Shown here in pieces: positions 36,501 through 48,768 of a stretch of DNA of 64,000 nucleotides. The DNA lies in NCBI RefSeq assembly GCF_028389875.1, contig NC_084687.1, forward strand, positions 2,196,611-2,260,610, given 5' to 3'. Position 1 is the first letter of the stretch; each line of letters starts with the position of its first letter. The stretch is from Rhea pennata (taxonomy: Eukaryota > Chordata > Aves > Rheiformes > Rheidae). The notes beneath the pieces are model-generated. The model was given only the letters and a program-made list of their open reading frames with translations, did not search any database and was not told the DNA's origin. The position numbers were made by a program, and so were the translations under genes.

Positions 36501-39500
36501 ACACTTATTGAGTCCTACTGTGCCCCAGGGACAGCACTAAACTTCTTGTGTTTCTGGCATGCCATGGCCACCCTTGCTTCATGGCCCCATGCCCTGGACA
36601 TGTTCTTTGTTTTTCTCAACCCACTAGCTCCAAAATGCAGCTGGAGGAGGGCATTGCCTGGCAGGGCCCCTGCTAGCAGGCCCCACTTCGACACAGCATG
36701 AGCATGCCAGACTCATGGGATCTCCCATCAGCAGTCCCACTGTGCTGGGATGTTCCCAGCATGCACGAGGCTGCAGCTCTGTCCCATACACGGCGTGCCC
36801 GGCCGTCTGGGCTGTCCCCACATGTGTCACAGAGGGACCAGGGAACATTTGGATTGTCAACAACGGGCTGTTTTCCTAGGGTGGGAGAATCTGGCTTGGC
36901 AAACTGGAGAACAGGTGGGTATTTAGAGGAAGACCCATGAATGCAAGGGATTCATGAGCAACATATGGTGGCTATTCGACTCCATAAGAGGGACAGCTGT
37001 CTGGGTCAGGGGATGGCACAAGGCCCGGGGACAGGAGCTGGGGACAGCAGTGTCCCTCAGCGGGTGGGCAGCCCCAAGGTGGGTTGCAAGGAGCTGCTGC
37101 AGAGACGGTGCTGGAGGAGTCCAGCAGCGAGCCAGTGTGCTGAGTCAGAGCTGAAAATGCTCAGGCACCTTCAGGCCAGGTCTTGTGGATGGCTGACCAT
37201 GGAGTCACTAGCAGCTATGTGCGCCACTGATGTATGTGTGCTGTGTACTGAGCATATTCCAGCTGTGGGGCTCGAGAGGCCCCGACAGCCTAACGTGAAC
37301 CCAAATGCTGATGCCCCGGGATCACAGCCTGAGGAACAGGGGGGAAAACGAGGTGTCTGTAGGGCTTTCAGGAGATTAACAGGTTGCTCTTACTTTTTTC
37401 TGCCTCCGCAGCAAACGTCAGCACAACGTGGTCTTCATGCAGGGCACTTCAACAAGCTGGTGAGGGAGGGTTGTGAGGATTTCCTGGCTTGGGGATGGGA
37501 ATGGAGGAGAGAGGTGACTGCAGACCCTCCCTGGGATGTGCCAGTGGTGATGCCAGATGAGCCAATCCCTGGGAATGGGGCCCAGCCCTTTCAGAGAGGC
37601 CTCACCCTGTACATTCCCAAGCCTGGAAAGAGGCTGTGGCTCATGGCTCAGCCCTTTCCCTTCTCACCAGGACTCATTCCTCTACGTCCACGAATGGGTT
37701 TCCCCCTCCAATGGTGAGCCTCCTCAGGGCAGCCATGCTCATGCCTCACATGGAGCCCTAAAAACACCCCGACTCCCGCTCACATACTCAGCTGTTGGGT
37801 GCTCCAGCAAGTGGTGTCAGGCCCGGTCAAGCATCTCATGGATAATCCCGTCCCTGCAGCAGCAAGGCCCCAGCACTGGACAGGCAGCACAGCATGTGGC
37901 TGCCACCTCCAGATATCTACCACTGGGAAACTCTTGCTGCTCACATGTTGGCTCTTCTTCCTTCTGGGAACGGTGGGAACAAAGCTGGTACGATCATGCC
38001 ATGCTTTTCTCACCCTGCTTTCCCCTGCTGAACTTCATGGGTTAAAGGTGGAGATCTCCTCCCACATCCCATCTGCCTGGTTGCCAAACTGAGATTCCCC
38101 AGTGCCTTCTCCATCCTCTCTCCCTTCCCCAACTCCTCCTCTCATGCAAAGCCATGCCAAGTGGAAGAAAATAACCCAGTGAATGAAGCTACAAGCTGAT
38201 GGAGCCAGATTTGAGTACAGTGACTGAGACACCTGGGGAAGAGGAAAACCAGTACTGCAAGGCCCCTGCCCTGACTCCGTAGTGGCGAGCCCTGCGATGC
38301 TCAGGGTGTTCTCACTGCCCCTGCAAGTCTACTGCCTCCATGCAACGACACTGCTGACCCATCTCCCCCCATCAGACCAGGGCCAGCTTTGGTGTTCAGA
38401 CTGTTCCAGGGCAGCAGGTTGGGGGTGAGAGGGGCTAGCACCAGGTTGAGATGAGATGCTGCAGGGATCAGGTGCGGAGGCTTCCTCCACTGGCTGGGGG
38501 GTGGGGAGCAGGCTTAAAAAAGTATGTCTCCATGGGTAGGGGGAAGAATGGGGAGAAGGGTACATGCTGAGGATGGATAGTGTCTGGACAGCCAGGTAAA
38601 TGCCTCTGTTAAGAGCCTTGGCTCTGCTGAGACTCTGGGAGCTCCCGGGCACACTTGCAGGATGCTCCAACACCCTGTCCTAGGGCCTCAAACAATTTCC
38701 ACTATGTCTCAGACACTCAGAAAATTAAGTGCATGGCTTGCCACCGGCAAAACCAGCCAGGATGACTGGAAAAGCCTTTAAGCAACAATTTTCTGAGCCC
38801 TAAGGTTGTGGCCAAGGATAACCTCCCTCCTTCGTGGTGTCACTGCAGAACTCAAGCATCCCATGGGGCTGCAGGGGGAACAAGATTGCCTTTTCCTTGC
38901 CAAGAGGGAGGTAGAAATCATCAGCCTTCCCTTCAGCTGCATCAGCCATGTGGTGTTCCGGACGGGAGAGGGCACCAGAAGCCCAATTATTGGCACGCTA
39001 TGTCCAGCCCCTGGGGGCTGCACACCCCACTTTAGAGGCCGAGAGCAGTTCTGACTCCTTTGAACTCCTTTTCCTCTTGGGAAAAACACCCCTACATCCC
39101 TGTCTAGGCACCTGTGGACACAGACGTTTTTATGGGGGCTGAGACAGGGAATCGCTCATACAGTGACCTGGAAATCCTCAGGGCGAACCCCTGTTGAGTC
39201 CGGCACCAGTTTCTGACGGGGATGGCTCCAGCTATTCATTTCCCACCCCCAAAGGACAAAATCTTGAGGTTTATTTTTTGTCCTCAGCATAATGACCCCA
39301 GCAGGTGTTTTTCCTGCTGAAGAGCTGAAAATAGCTCCCAGGGTTTGGCTTCCTCCAGTTCCTGCTCCCCTCTCAGGCCCCGGCTCGCCTTTTGGGCCAA
39401 AACATCCCAATCCGGGGAGGGGAGGCTAAGGGGAAGTGGAGGAACTTCCCGGAAACACTTTCATTTGCATTTTTATTGTTGACTGGAGGGGAGACAGTCC

Positions 39501-42500
39501 TAGGGAAAGAATTACTGGCCCTAGATCTACCCACCCTCTTGCCCTTGATTTTCTCCAAGGGAACCGTCTCTGTTTTCACCTCATCAAACGGGACAGAAAT
39601 TTGCCTTGAGCTTTTTTGTTTCTCGTATTTCCCTTCCAGGGTCCTCCCCAGCAGGGACCTGCAGGAGATGTTTCCCATCACCCTGTTCGGTCCCTCTTTT
39701 CCAGTGTCATGTCTGGTGCCTTTGGACTCATTAACTTAATTGCTTTTGGGGAGCAAATGGCTGAGGGGAGCAGAAACCCTCGGCAGCCGATGTCTCTCAG
39801 TGATCCCCACAGTGCCAACAGCTGCACGTGTCCTCCTCCCCAAGCAGCATTCAAATGAGCAGACATCACCAACCAGCCCCAAGGGCTTTCTCAAGACACC
39901 GCTTATCCCTGCATCAAAGCCATCCTCCTTATGACCTAATTACCTGGGACTAATTACCTGGGCACTGTGCCATGTGGAGTCAGCCATTCTGCTCTTCTCT
40001 CTGGTTATGTCCCTGACTGCCCAAAAGGCCTTTGGACGTGGAGGACACATGCTCATATTGAGCATTTCTTTAGAGAGTCCAAATCCAGAGACCGGGGGCT
40101 CCCACTGCCCTCAGCACTGGGCAGGTTCACGATACCTGGGAAGGGACCAAAGCTTGCACCTGGGGCAGTATCTGAGTTTGTCTTTCCCACTGCTTATTTG
40201 GTAGCTGTGCTGGATCTCAGCTCCCCTTTAAAGCCAAGAGATAAGCAGAGGTGCAATATCACAGCTCCCCAGCCTGCTGTGATATTTTGGGAAAACAGAG
40301 CAGGCGAGACACTGGGCTTGACCCTCTTTATTCCCCACAGGAAGACACGAGGGACTAGGAGTCAAAGAGGAGAGCTTATTTTCCCTGTCCCATCCCTACA
40401 TCTCCACCCTGAATGGAGGAAACAAAAGGGGACGGCAAATGCTGGGCTGCTTTGACCAGGGTTTTTCGTGGGAAAGGGCTGCTCCTGGGGGTCGGGCTGA
40501 GTCTTGTTCCCAACAGGTCTCCAGAGAGACAGGCGGGATGCTTGACTGCTGCTGAGCTGGGGACTCGTAGCAGCTTTGCAGAGAAAAGCTCTAGCAGTAG
40601 CTTTAGTCACAGCTCCCCAGAAAGGCAACTTCTGCATTCTCCCTCACCCCCTCTTTGCCCTGGGAGGCACAGGAGCAGACGTGGGCCCTTTGCACCACTG
40701 AAGAGCTGGGAGCCAGCTCCTGGGACACCTTGAGTCTGAGACACTGAACTTCCTGCATCTGGTTCCCACTTCGGCATATCTATCTCGCAAGCAACAGGCA
40801 AGAGATCACAGGAGCACAGCACAGCATCCCGTGGTGGGAGCGGATCTCCGAGACGCTACTGTGATGAGTTTCCTTTCTCCATCTCCTCACTCTTCCCAGG
40901 ACTTAAATTCTGCTGGGAGTTTCCTGCCATGCAGCTGGGCAAACTATGAGCTGGGCCCTGCAACCTGAATCTTTTCAACTCATTGCAGCAAGGGGAGAAA
41001 ACCCAGGAGAAGGAACCATGTTCACTGCCCTGTGTCTATCAGGGCTGGTATATGCGGAGCTCATGGTAGGGGACTTCTGGTTGCACATCCCGAAGGAGCA
41101 GAGCCAGTATTTCTGTGGGAATGTTGCTACTGAATATCTCTGGGTTTTTCTGCGCAATGCAAATATCACATGTCTTGCTACAACGTCATCACAGAGTCGC
41201 ACTGGAGTCCAGCGCCTTTGCTCTGCAAAAGCTGTCCCCGAGGGAGAAATGTTGGGACACTTTTTTGGTTGGTGATCAGATGTTTTGGGGAATGTTTGTG
41301 CTGACTTGGGGCCACGTGGAAAGGTTCACAGCAGAAAGAGAAGGGGAGCTGGGCAGGAGGCAGATCCTCTTTTCTGTTAAGGAATTTTCCATGTCTTCAA
41401 TAGCACTCTGTAAGTTTAGGCATGTGTGAAGGATTTAACCAGCATACAATGTAGGGGACCTGGCCAGTGAAATTCTGTCCTGACTTCATTTCTGGAAATA
41501 AAACAACAACAACAAGTCCTTGAGCTTGGAGAGAGACGATGGAAATAATTTTAGCTGCAGAAAGCAGGACTTGTGGGCTGGAGAAATCACCTCCCGCCGG
41601 GAGCCTGACAGCTCAGTCCTAATACAGAAAGAGCTTTTCTTTGGAGGGTGGGAATGTGATTATGGTCGGTAAGTGTCTGAGTGGGGAGAAAACCCTGTTA
41701 CCAAAATCAAGAGCTATTCAACCAGCTGAGAAAGATGTAGTAAGTGACAGCTGGAAACTAAAAGCAGAGAATTTTAAAATAGAACTGAGGGACACAATTC
41801 TAAGGTGAGAAAAAAAGAAATCTTGGGACCAGCATCCATGGAGACAAAACGTTCCTGTCCCAGCTACCAGAGGGCTGCCTCTCTCGTCTTGGGCAGGATG
41901 CTGGCACCAAGGGACACCAAATGTGAGGGGATCATGGTTGGGGAAAGGCGAGAAACTTCAAGTCCAAGTGGCTTTTTCTTGTCACCGTCATTCCTTCATC
42001 CCTTGCTTTTTCCTTCACCCAGGAATGCTCACTGCAAAGTATGTGGGGCCAAAAGCCAGTGTCCTGGGACCACCACGGCCCCAGCTCTGGGGCTGACCCT
42101 CATGTCTACCAGGTATAGCACTGTGATTTTTCCCAGCTTGCCTCCTCACCCCGTTCCCAATATTTGCCCAAAGATCGATCAGAAAATGTTTACATCGGCT
42201 CGAAGATCCATTAGGGGAAGAGGTTTCAGTCTCTCTTCCAACTTCCCTGGCGAACCATGACTTGCAGGGACTCTAATGAGACATTTTTATTTCTGTGGTT
42301 TTATTTTTTTTTCCTTCCCTGAAAAGTTACTGTTTTGCATGAGTCTTTGCCCCAGAAAGGTCCGTGATTGTTGTTGCTTGCTTCAGAGCACTTACATCAC
42401 CAGCCTCCCCACAGGCACAACTCAGCGCCCATGGAGCCGGAGGCGGCAAGCACCAGCCTGCCTCTACATGGGGCACGGAAGAGAAAGTGCTAGCACTTGT

Positions 42501-45500
42501 CTGGTTTAAGGGATGGCTATGGAGTGAAGACATAGGGTTTCATTTGTCTGATAAACTGCAGCACACTGACTTGAAGCGGTGGAAAGATTTAACCCCCTTT
42601 CGTGCTGCTCGCAAAGCTAGAAGTGGTGCTTAGGAATAGCTCTTGGCTCACAGCCTGGCTTGATAACGCTCACGGGGCTCCCTCTGGCAGCCACTTGGGA
42701 TTAAAATAGGCCCTGCACGTGGTAAGGAAGATACATCAGGAAGAAGGCAAAGGGCCTGGACTGGGGCTCGGGGCAGACACTGGCACCCCTCTGCAGTTCA
42801 GAGCATGCTGCACACCCAGTGAGACCTATGCTCTAGCCAGCTACCATGCCAAGCGCAACACAGGCAGAGAGCTGGCTGCATTTTGGCACTTCAAGGACTT
42901 GTTTTCTCTTGGATTAAGTGATTGCTCAGCATTTCTTCTGTGCCAAATCCAGACTCAGGTTCAAGCTGGCTCCAGAGCCCCATAATTGTCCTTCCTCCTG
43001 CCATCCAAGTGGCATGGCATGGCAGATGATCCTGAATTCATTGCCTTTTCCCAGCTCCACCTGCAGCTAAAGGGGCTTGGAAGGAGCAGGCAAAATGACT
43101 AATGCTAATCTAAGGGTTTGGGGTAAATGCCTTGCAAAGGGCGGGATGGAGCAGGGCCAAAACATTTGACTTGGCTACGGGCCAGTGGACTGCACACAAC
43201 ATCTGGCTGGCATCTGGCAGGGCACAGAACTGGATTTGGCCCCTCTCTTGTCCCTTCAGCCCTGTGTGTGGGAGCCAGCAGCCTCATGAGGGTGATATTT
43301 AGCGGGGGCTAAGGAGAGCAGGATCACATTCTGGCTCTACACCCACTTGCTGCATGACCCCAAATACAGCCCATGACTTCTCCTTTGCGCACAGGTAGTG
43401 CTGCCAACTTGCTTTAAAAAGTGCTTTCGGCTGCAAGGCTGAGATGTGCTTGATGGAAGTTGTCAGTCCACGGGAAGGCAGTTGTCTCTCTCTGTCATCT
43501 TTCAGCATTGCGTGTTCTATGTTAAAATCCCTGCTCTAGGAGTCCTGTGATTAGATGGCAATCTCAGTTTCCTGATGAAAAAATTACCCTTTGTGGTTGT
43601 GCAGAAAAGCTTGAAGATGTAGCCAGCACGTGACCCTCCAGCTCAGGAGCCCAAAAGAAAATGAAGGGACTTCACATTTCAGATTAGCTCGCAGGAAATT
43701 TTTTTAAGCTATGTCACAACCATTGAGTATCTGCTGTATCTCCACAGGGAGTCCAGATGAGGATGCTTTGCTCTGGAAAAGTGGGATGCTTCTTGTCACT
43801 GGAATGGCTTCCCATGGAAGAAGAACCATGTATCCCTGTAAACGGGAGAAAAACAGCCCCGGGACGGCATATTACATTTGCCCAGTTAATCCCCAACAGA
43901 CACAGGGAACAACTCAGAAAGCGATGTCCCACCACGTGCCAATACCTGCCAGAGCTCCTCATCACCCCGATGGCACCAACATGGGCACCACAGTGTGAAC
44001 AGTGTGAGTATCGTTCTGCAGTGGGACTGAGCGCCACCGAGCAAAACTGAGTCCCGTGATCACTCCAGGATAACCCTGTTTGCTGAAGACATTCTCAAAA
44101 AGTGTGATAATCTGGCACTCGAGCCATCGGGTCTCCTAATTTGTTCTTCCAGCATGTCACCACAACAGAGGCACCCTTGGAAAAGCTTCAGTCTTTCCCA
44201 ATTGTTTGCTTCTTCCGTTTCTCCTTGTGCCATCTTGTCTGGAAGCACTGGACCATGTTGTTCAGGGGTGCCAGTTATCTTAATTAATATCTCACGAAGA
44301 GGGTCAGCCCTCTAAGCACACAGCCCAGTGCTGCTGGCACTAGTCACGCTCCTAATTATCTTCCCTAATTAAGAGGCCCCTTTCCATGACCAGAGGGACT
44401 CTGGGATGGTCCCTGTGACCACAGAGATGCAAAACCTTCAGTCTTTCCTGCCTTGAGCACTCGAGATAGCAGCGTGTTGGTGCCCTTCATGCAGAGAAAA
44501 TGAGACATTAGGGGGACAAAGATCACACATACCAGAAAAGGCTTGAACTGAGAGGGATGGAACTGAGCTACTCATGTCCTGACATGCTTTCTCAAAAAAA
44601 GCATTTCTTGGCTCCTACCTAGCCCTGCAGATGCGCAATGGGATTTGGTTTCATCACCTGGGCAGGTCGGCACAACCAGCCCCAGCCCCAACATGCCAAG
44701 GTGTTTGGTGCATCACTCTGGTAGGGCTTCAGAATATTCCTGTTTTCTCTTCCTGGAGTGGTCAATGTTTGCTCCCATCCTCCTCTCGCAAGAGATGGCT
44801 AGCTGGAAAAGCTAGGTCAGGAATGTCCTTGTGCATCAAGTCTTGCTGTAACTCACATCGTGCCCGCAACCCCCCACTGTCCTTCGTCCCCTGTTACTCC
44901 TGACAGATGACACCAGGTGATGACACCAGGAGATGCCCATAGCAGCCTCATCCGATACTTCCTCAGGAACATCATGACCCATTGCAGCTCTCAGGACGTT
45001 TTCTTCTTCCAAATCCCAGCAAGAGCCTGGAGGACTTGGGTGACCTACTGGGTGCCTGATGCTCACAAGCAAATTGTGTTTCCTGCATTTTTTTAAGGAA
45101 TATCTGAAACTCCTCCAACACAAGCTCTGGCCCATTTTCATCTGGAAAGGACAAGTGGGTGATGCTGCATCCACCAGGCCTGGCCAGCAGAGTGGTCTCT
45201 GCACAACCACCTGGAATAATCATCAATCACGACTGAGCACGTTTGCTTGATTGATTTTTGCAGGCTTTGCCAGAGTCCTAAGAAAGTTTGTTCAGGCTGG
45301 CAAGAGAGCTTATATTTCCCTTCCCACCAGTGCCCTTTGGTGGGACTCACATCTCTCAGCTGGGAAGCTCATTCTCTAAGTGATCTCTTTTTTTGGGGTG
45401 CTGCTAAGATAAAGTATTCTGGATCACAAGTCCTGAGGGGAAACACACAGAATGCACTAAGGAAAAGGAGTGGCTTTTTAATCACCGTATTTGGAACATT

Positions 45501-47330
45501 TGCATACAATTAGGCTGGGACCTGCCTACGTCTGGCTCAGCATTTCATTCTTCTGATTAACCTACTGGTTTTTCTGCTCTCCTCCCAGCTGGAGGTTGAG
45601 TGCAAGGATACTTTCCATGGGAAGAAGGCAGGAGAGAGGTTTCGGGGCTATCTTGGGATGTCTTTTCCATTCTCCACTCTCATGGCACCTTGCAGATCCC
45701 AGAGTCAGCCTGGGGGTATGCCCTGTGCATACCTGCCCCACATGTTGCCTCCAGTTTTAGACTTGAGCCATCTAATACGGTGACTGCTTCCTCCCTGCTG
45801 TGGGGTTGTGTGAAGAGAGATGCACTAGGGGATGTGAGACACTCCAGCAAATGCTTCCCATAAATAGCAAAATGTTTATGTGAACCCGACATCCTCCTCG
45901 GTTTATTTTTCTCCCTTCAGAGCAAACAGATCTTTTAAATCCAAATAAGCTTTCTTAGCCCCGTTGTTGGCACAGCCAAAGCGCCCAGAGGCGGCCCGTT
46001 GCCACAGCCCCTGAATGACCTCTAGCTCTAGATAGTGGACCTCCCCGGCTGCACTCTGCCTGCTCTGTCAAGGTAGCTTGGGACAGCAAGTTGGGAGCCC
46101 AGTATACAGCACTGGGCTGGTGACGGTCCTCACGGTCATCTCCATCCCTGTTTTGGGATGTGCAGGCTCTGATGGAGGAGAGGGTTGAAGTTGTGGGGAC
46201 AGCCCCAAGGGACAAATCTAGGTGTTGGCACATCTGCCACTGAGACAGAGCAAAGTAGGGGACATGTCCTGCCCCAGCACCCTGACCTACCGGAGCAGAA
46301 TAGGGAGAGATGCAGATGGGGTTTGGGAGAGGTGTGTGGAGAATTCCCTTTCCCAAATCCAATCTGAGGCTGTAGATAGGCTGGGAGAGGTGAGGAATCA
46401 GCCCTGGTCCCTGCAGTACCTGGATAAACTGGACCCAGCTGCTTATGCAGGATTAGTCCTGTGGGTGCCTTGGCTGGGGTCCTTGGAGGGTGGAGAGAGT
46501 GCCCAAGGAGCACTCCCACATGACAGGGGAGGCAGCTCTGCAAGGGCCATGCTGTGGCATTTTGGGCTTGCTAGTTCAGCTCCATCAGAGTCAAGTCCAA
46601 GCTCCAAACCTATTGTCTCTCTGCTACCCATCAAAGGGGAAAAAATTGGGGGGGGGTAGCCATTGCTCCCCAGAATTCCCCATTAGTTTCTCCTGTGGGC
46701 AGCCTCAGCACTAGTTTGGGGCATGCATTCCTCCAAATGCGCTGTCTGGGATGGGGAAACAGCCCACAAAATTCTCCCCTGGGCTCTAAGCAAAGCCTTG
46801 CAGCCAGCTCCATGCCTGGGCTGAGCAGCGAACCTGGCGATGGGAAGTGATGGCTATTTTCCCCTCTGTGCAGCCCCCTCCACAACAAATGCTGTCCCTG
46901 GATAAGGCCAGCCTTGTGCCCTTCCCTTCATTGCAGCTCAGGCTCCAAAGCGTGCTGCGGGACGCCCCACCAGCACCCAGGGGTTGCCATTCAGAGAAAA
47001 GCACCCCTGAGAAGGAAGGGTGCTTAAAGGCTCATTCTCGATTCATCTCAGCACTGATTTTGGGTGAGATGTTGCCAGCTAGAGTCCGGTTGCAGACTCA
47101 GAGAAATTTCCCAGTTTGCTGTGCTGGTTCTGGTCCCAACTTTGGGTTTTCGTCCCGTTCTGGGGCTGAACCTGCAGCAGAAGCTTGTCCATGTCCGGAT
47201 GTTGCCCTGGGTCCTTGCTCGCTTAGAGCTGAGGCTGGTCCTGGTTTTGCCTTGGGGTTCACATTCCCTTCACGAATTGTGTTTATACTAAATGTTAGTT
47301 CTGATGCTAAAACTGGGACCCAAAGCAAGT
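36500..47330. other. Intergenic, between MYOG and ADORA1
   Basis: About 11 kb with no supportable gene. It contains a 14-bp direct repeat of TAATTA-bearing units at 39936-39962, three TAATTA motifs at 44281-44371, and a possible MIR 5' fragment at 43318-43395. The longest open frame (36941-37717) has no family resemblance. Confidence 0.6.
43318..43395 (+). repeat. Possible MIR-like fragment
   Basis: TTCTGGCTCTACACCCACTT, then GCTGCATGACC and CTTCTCCTTTGCGC, follow the MIR stretch CGGCTCTGCCACTTACTAGC and onward, but with many changes. By eye only. Confidence 0.4.
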
Positions 47331-47399
47331 TCAGAGCATGGGGCAACTTCTAGGGCTGGCACTGGCTCTGGCGCTCACATTGCTCCTGACTCCGACTAG

Positions 47400-48160
47400 G
47401 CTCATCCCACTGGACCTCCCCTTGCCGCTGAGCTGCGCCGGTTCTGCCTCTGCATCCCTGGGCCAGCCGGCTGGGCCAGCCCGGCCCCCGCCCTCGCCGC
47501 AGCCCAGTCCAGCCCACTCTCTTCCCTGCTCAGTTTGACTCTGCGCGGCGGGCTCCAAATCGGGTCAGTCGCTCTTTAAACTGCTGCAGGAGCTGCCGCG
47601 TTGCACCATGTGATGCTCCAGCTCCGGCTGGAAGCTGGCAGAGGCTGCGGGAGCAGAACAGTGCAGGGCACCCCGAGCTGAGCACAGCTCGGCTTGCTGC
47701 AGCGGGGCCGCGCAGCACCAGCGGGACACGGGCTGAGCTGAGCCAGCCGCGTGGTATCCGGAGCCCTGAGCATCGCTCCGGTGCTCACCCAGCATGCCAC
47801 CTGGGCTGCCCTGGGGGTGAAGAGCTCCATTTTGGGGGGAAGGGTACCCCCAAAAAGCGCTTGATTTCTAGGACAAGGTGAGCTGCTGGGGCTTGGTTTG
47901 GGAGGCTGGGCCAGCCGGCGGGGGCTGGCTCACTGTTGCAAAAGCGCTGTGCAAATTCCCGACGGGAAGCAGATGGGAGGGGAGCAGAGTGTCATCGCCG
48001 GCTGCAGCGGCCACAGGGGTCGGCAGCAGGGAGTCCCGTAGGAGCAGCGAGTCCCAAGCCCTGGCAGCAGAAGGTGCGGGGAAACAAGGTGCTTGGTGCT
48101 CCCCTCTCAAGCGCCTGCCGCTCGCCCCGTGCACCACGGGACTCCTGGGCGCGTTTGCAA
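47400..48160 (+). promoter_or_regulatory. ADORA1: Candidate ADORA1 promoter, GC-rich
   Basis: GC- and CpG-richer sequence (for example 47430-47560 and 47990-48140) just before the first coding exon, with CTCTTTAAA at about 47571-47579. No transcript evidence; the A1 receptor gene is known in mammals to have alternative 5' non-coding exons. Confidence 0.4.
47580..47877 (+). other. ADORA1: Candidate ADORA1 5' non-coding exon
   Basis: The 3' end is set by a strong donor GACAAG|GTGAGC at 47877/47878, which could splice to acceptor TTTGCAG at 48382. The 5' end is a guess. The intron would be about 505 bp. Confidence 0.35.
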
Positions 48161-48382
48161 AGTAAATTGCTGCAGGATGGAGGTGGGCGCCACACGAGTG
48201 GGACGGGGCAATGGGCTGGTAGGGGCTGGCCATGCCCTGGGGAAGGGGGAGCAGCAGGGACAGGCACAGATGGAGATCTTTTCTCCTGTCCCCTCACCCC
48301 TCCTCCCCCGCATAGGCTCTGACTTGTCTCGCAGCACAGCTAACGGATGCCAGTTGCTCACCGCCTTCCCGTGTGTTTGCAG

Positions 48383-48427
48383 GTGACCAAAGGGCCCCAG
48401 CACTGGCGGGGCAGGGACTGGAGCATC
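48383..48427 (+). other. ADORA1: ADORA1 5' UTR segment in coding exon
   Basis: Sequence between acceptor GTGTTTGCAG and the ATG. It is open in frame with the ATG but lacks an upstream start within the exon. A further possible acceptor (TCTCGCAG) lies near 48335. Confidence 0.6.
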
Positions 48428-48768
48428 ATGGCACACACCGTCTCAGCCTTCCAGGCTGCTTACATCTCCATCGAAGTCCTTATCGCCTTGGTGTCTGTGC
48501 CAGGCAACATTCTGGTCATCTGGGCTGTGAAGATGAACCAGGCGCTGCGGGACGCCACTTTCTGCTTCATCGTCTCGCTGGCAGTGGCTGACGTGGCTGT
48601 GGGGGCCCTGGTCATTCCCCTGGCCATCATCATCAACATCGGGCCACAGACGGAGTTTTACAGCTGCCTCATGGTGGCCTGCCCCGTGCTTATCCTCACC
48701 GAGAGCTCCATCCTGGCACTCCTGGCCATCGCCGTGGATCGATATCTGCGAGTGAAGATCCCTGTGAG
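48428..48768 (+). CDS. ADORA1: Adenosine A1 receptor, first coding exon (partial gene)
   Basis: Class A GPCR that couples to Gi/o and lowers cAMP. This exon encodes residues 1-113 plus 2 nt of Arg114: N-terminus, TM1 (about 11-33, with the GN pair, Asn27), TM2 (LAVAD, Asp55), extracellular loop 1, Cys80 of the conserved disulfide, TM3 and the DRY motif at 104-106. [20 protein letters not shown] and [20 protein letters not shown] are nearly identical to known A1 receptors. The ATG at 48428 has A at -3 and G at +4 and gives the usual start. The donor GTGAG|GTAGGA after IPVR is the conserved single coding intron of adenosine receptors. The remaining ~210 residues are not in the window. Thr91-Glu92 replaces Thr-Gln of mammals, as I recall also for chicken. 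Confidence 0.97.

Noticed and set aside
36941-37717. 258-codon open frame in the intergenic region
   Set aside because: It resembles no protein family, is composed of varied short-range GC-rich sequence, has no promoter or poly(A) context, and overlaps another open frame. Chance length in GC-rich DNA is more likely.
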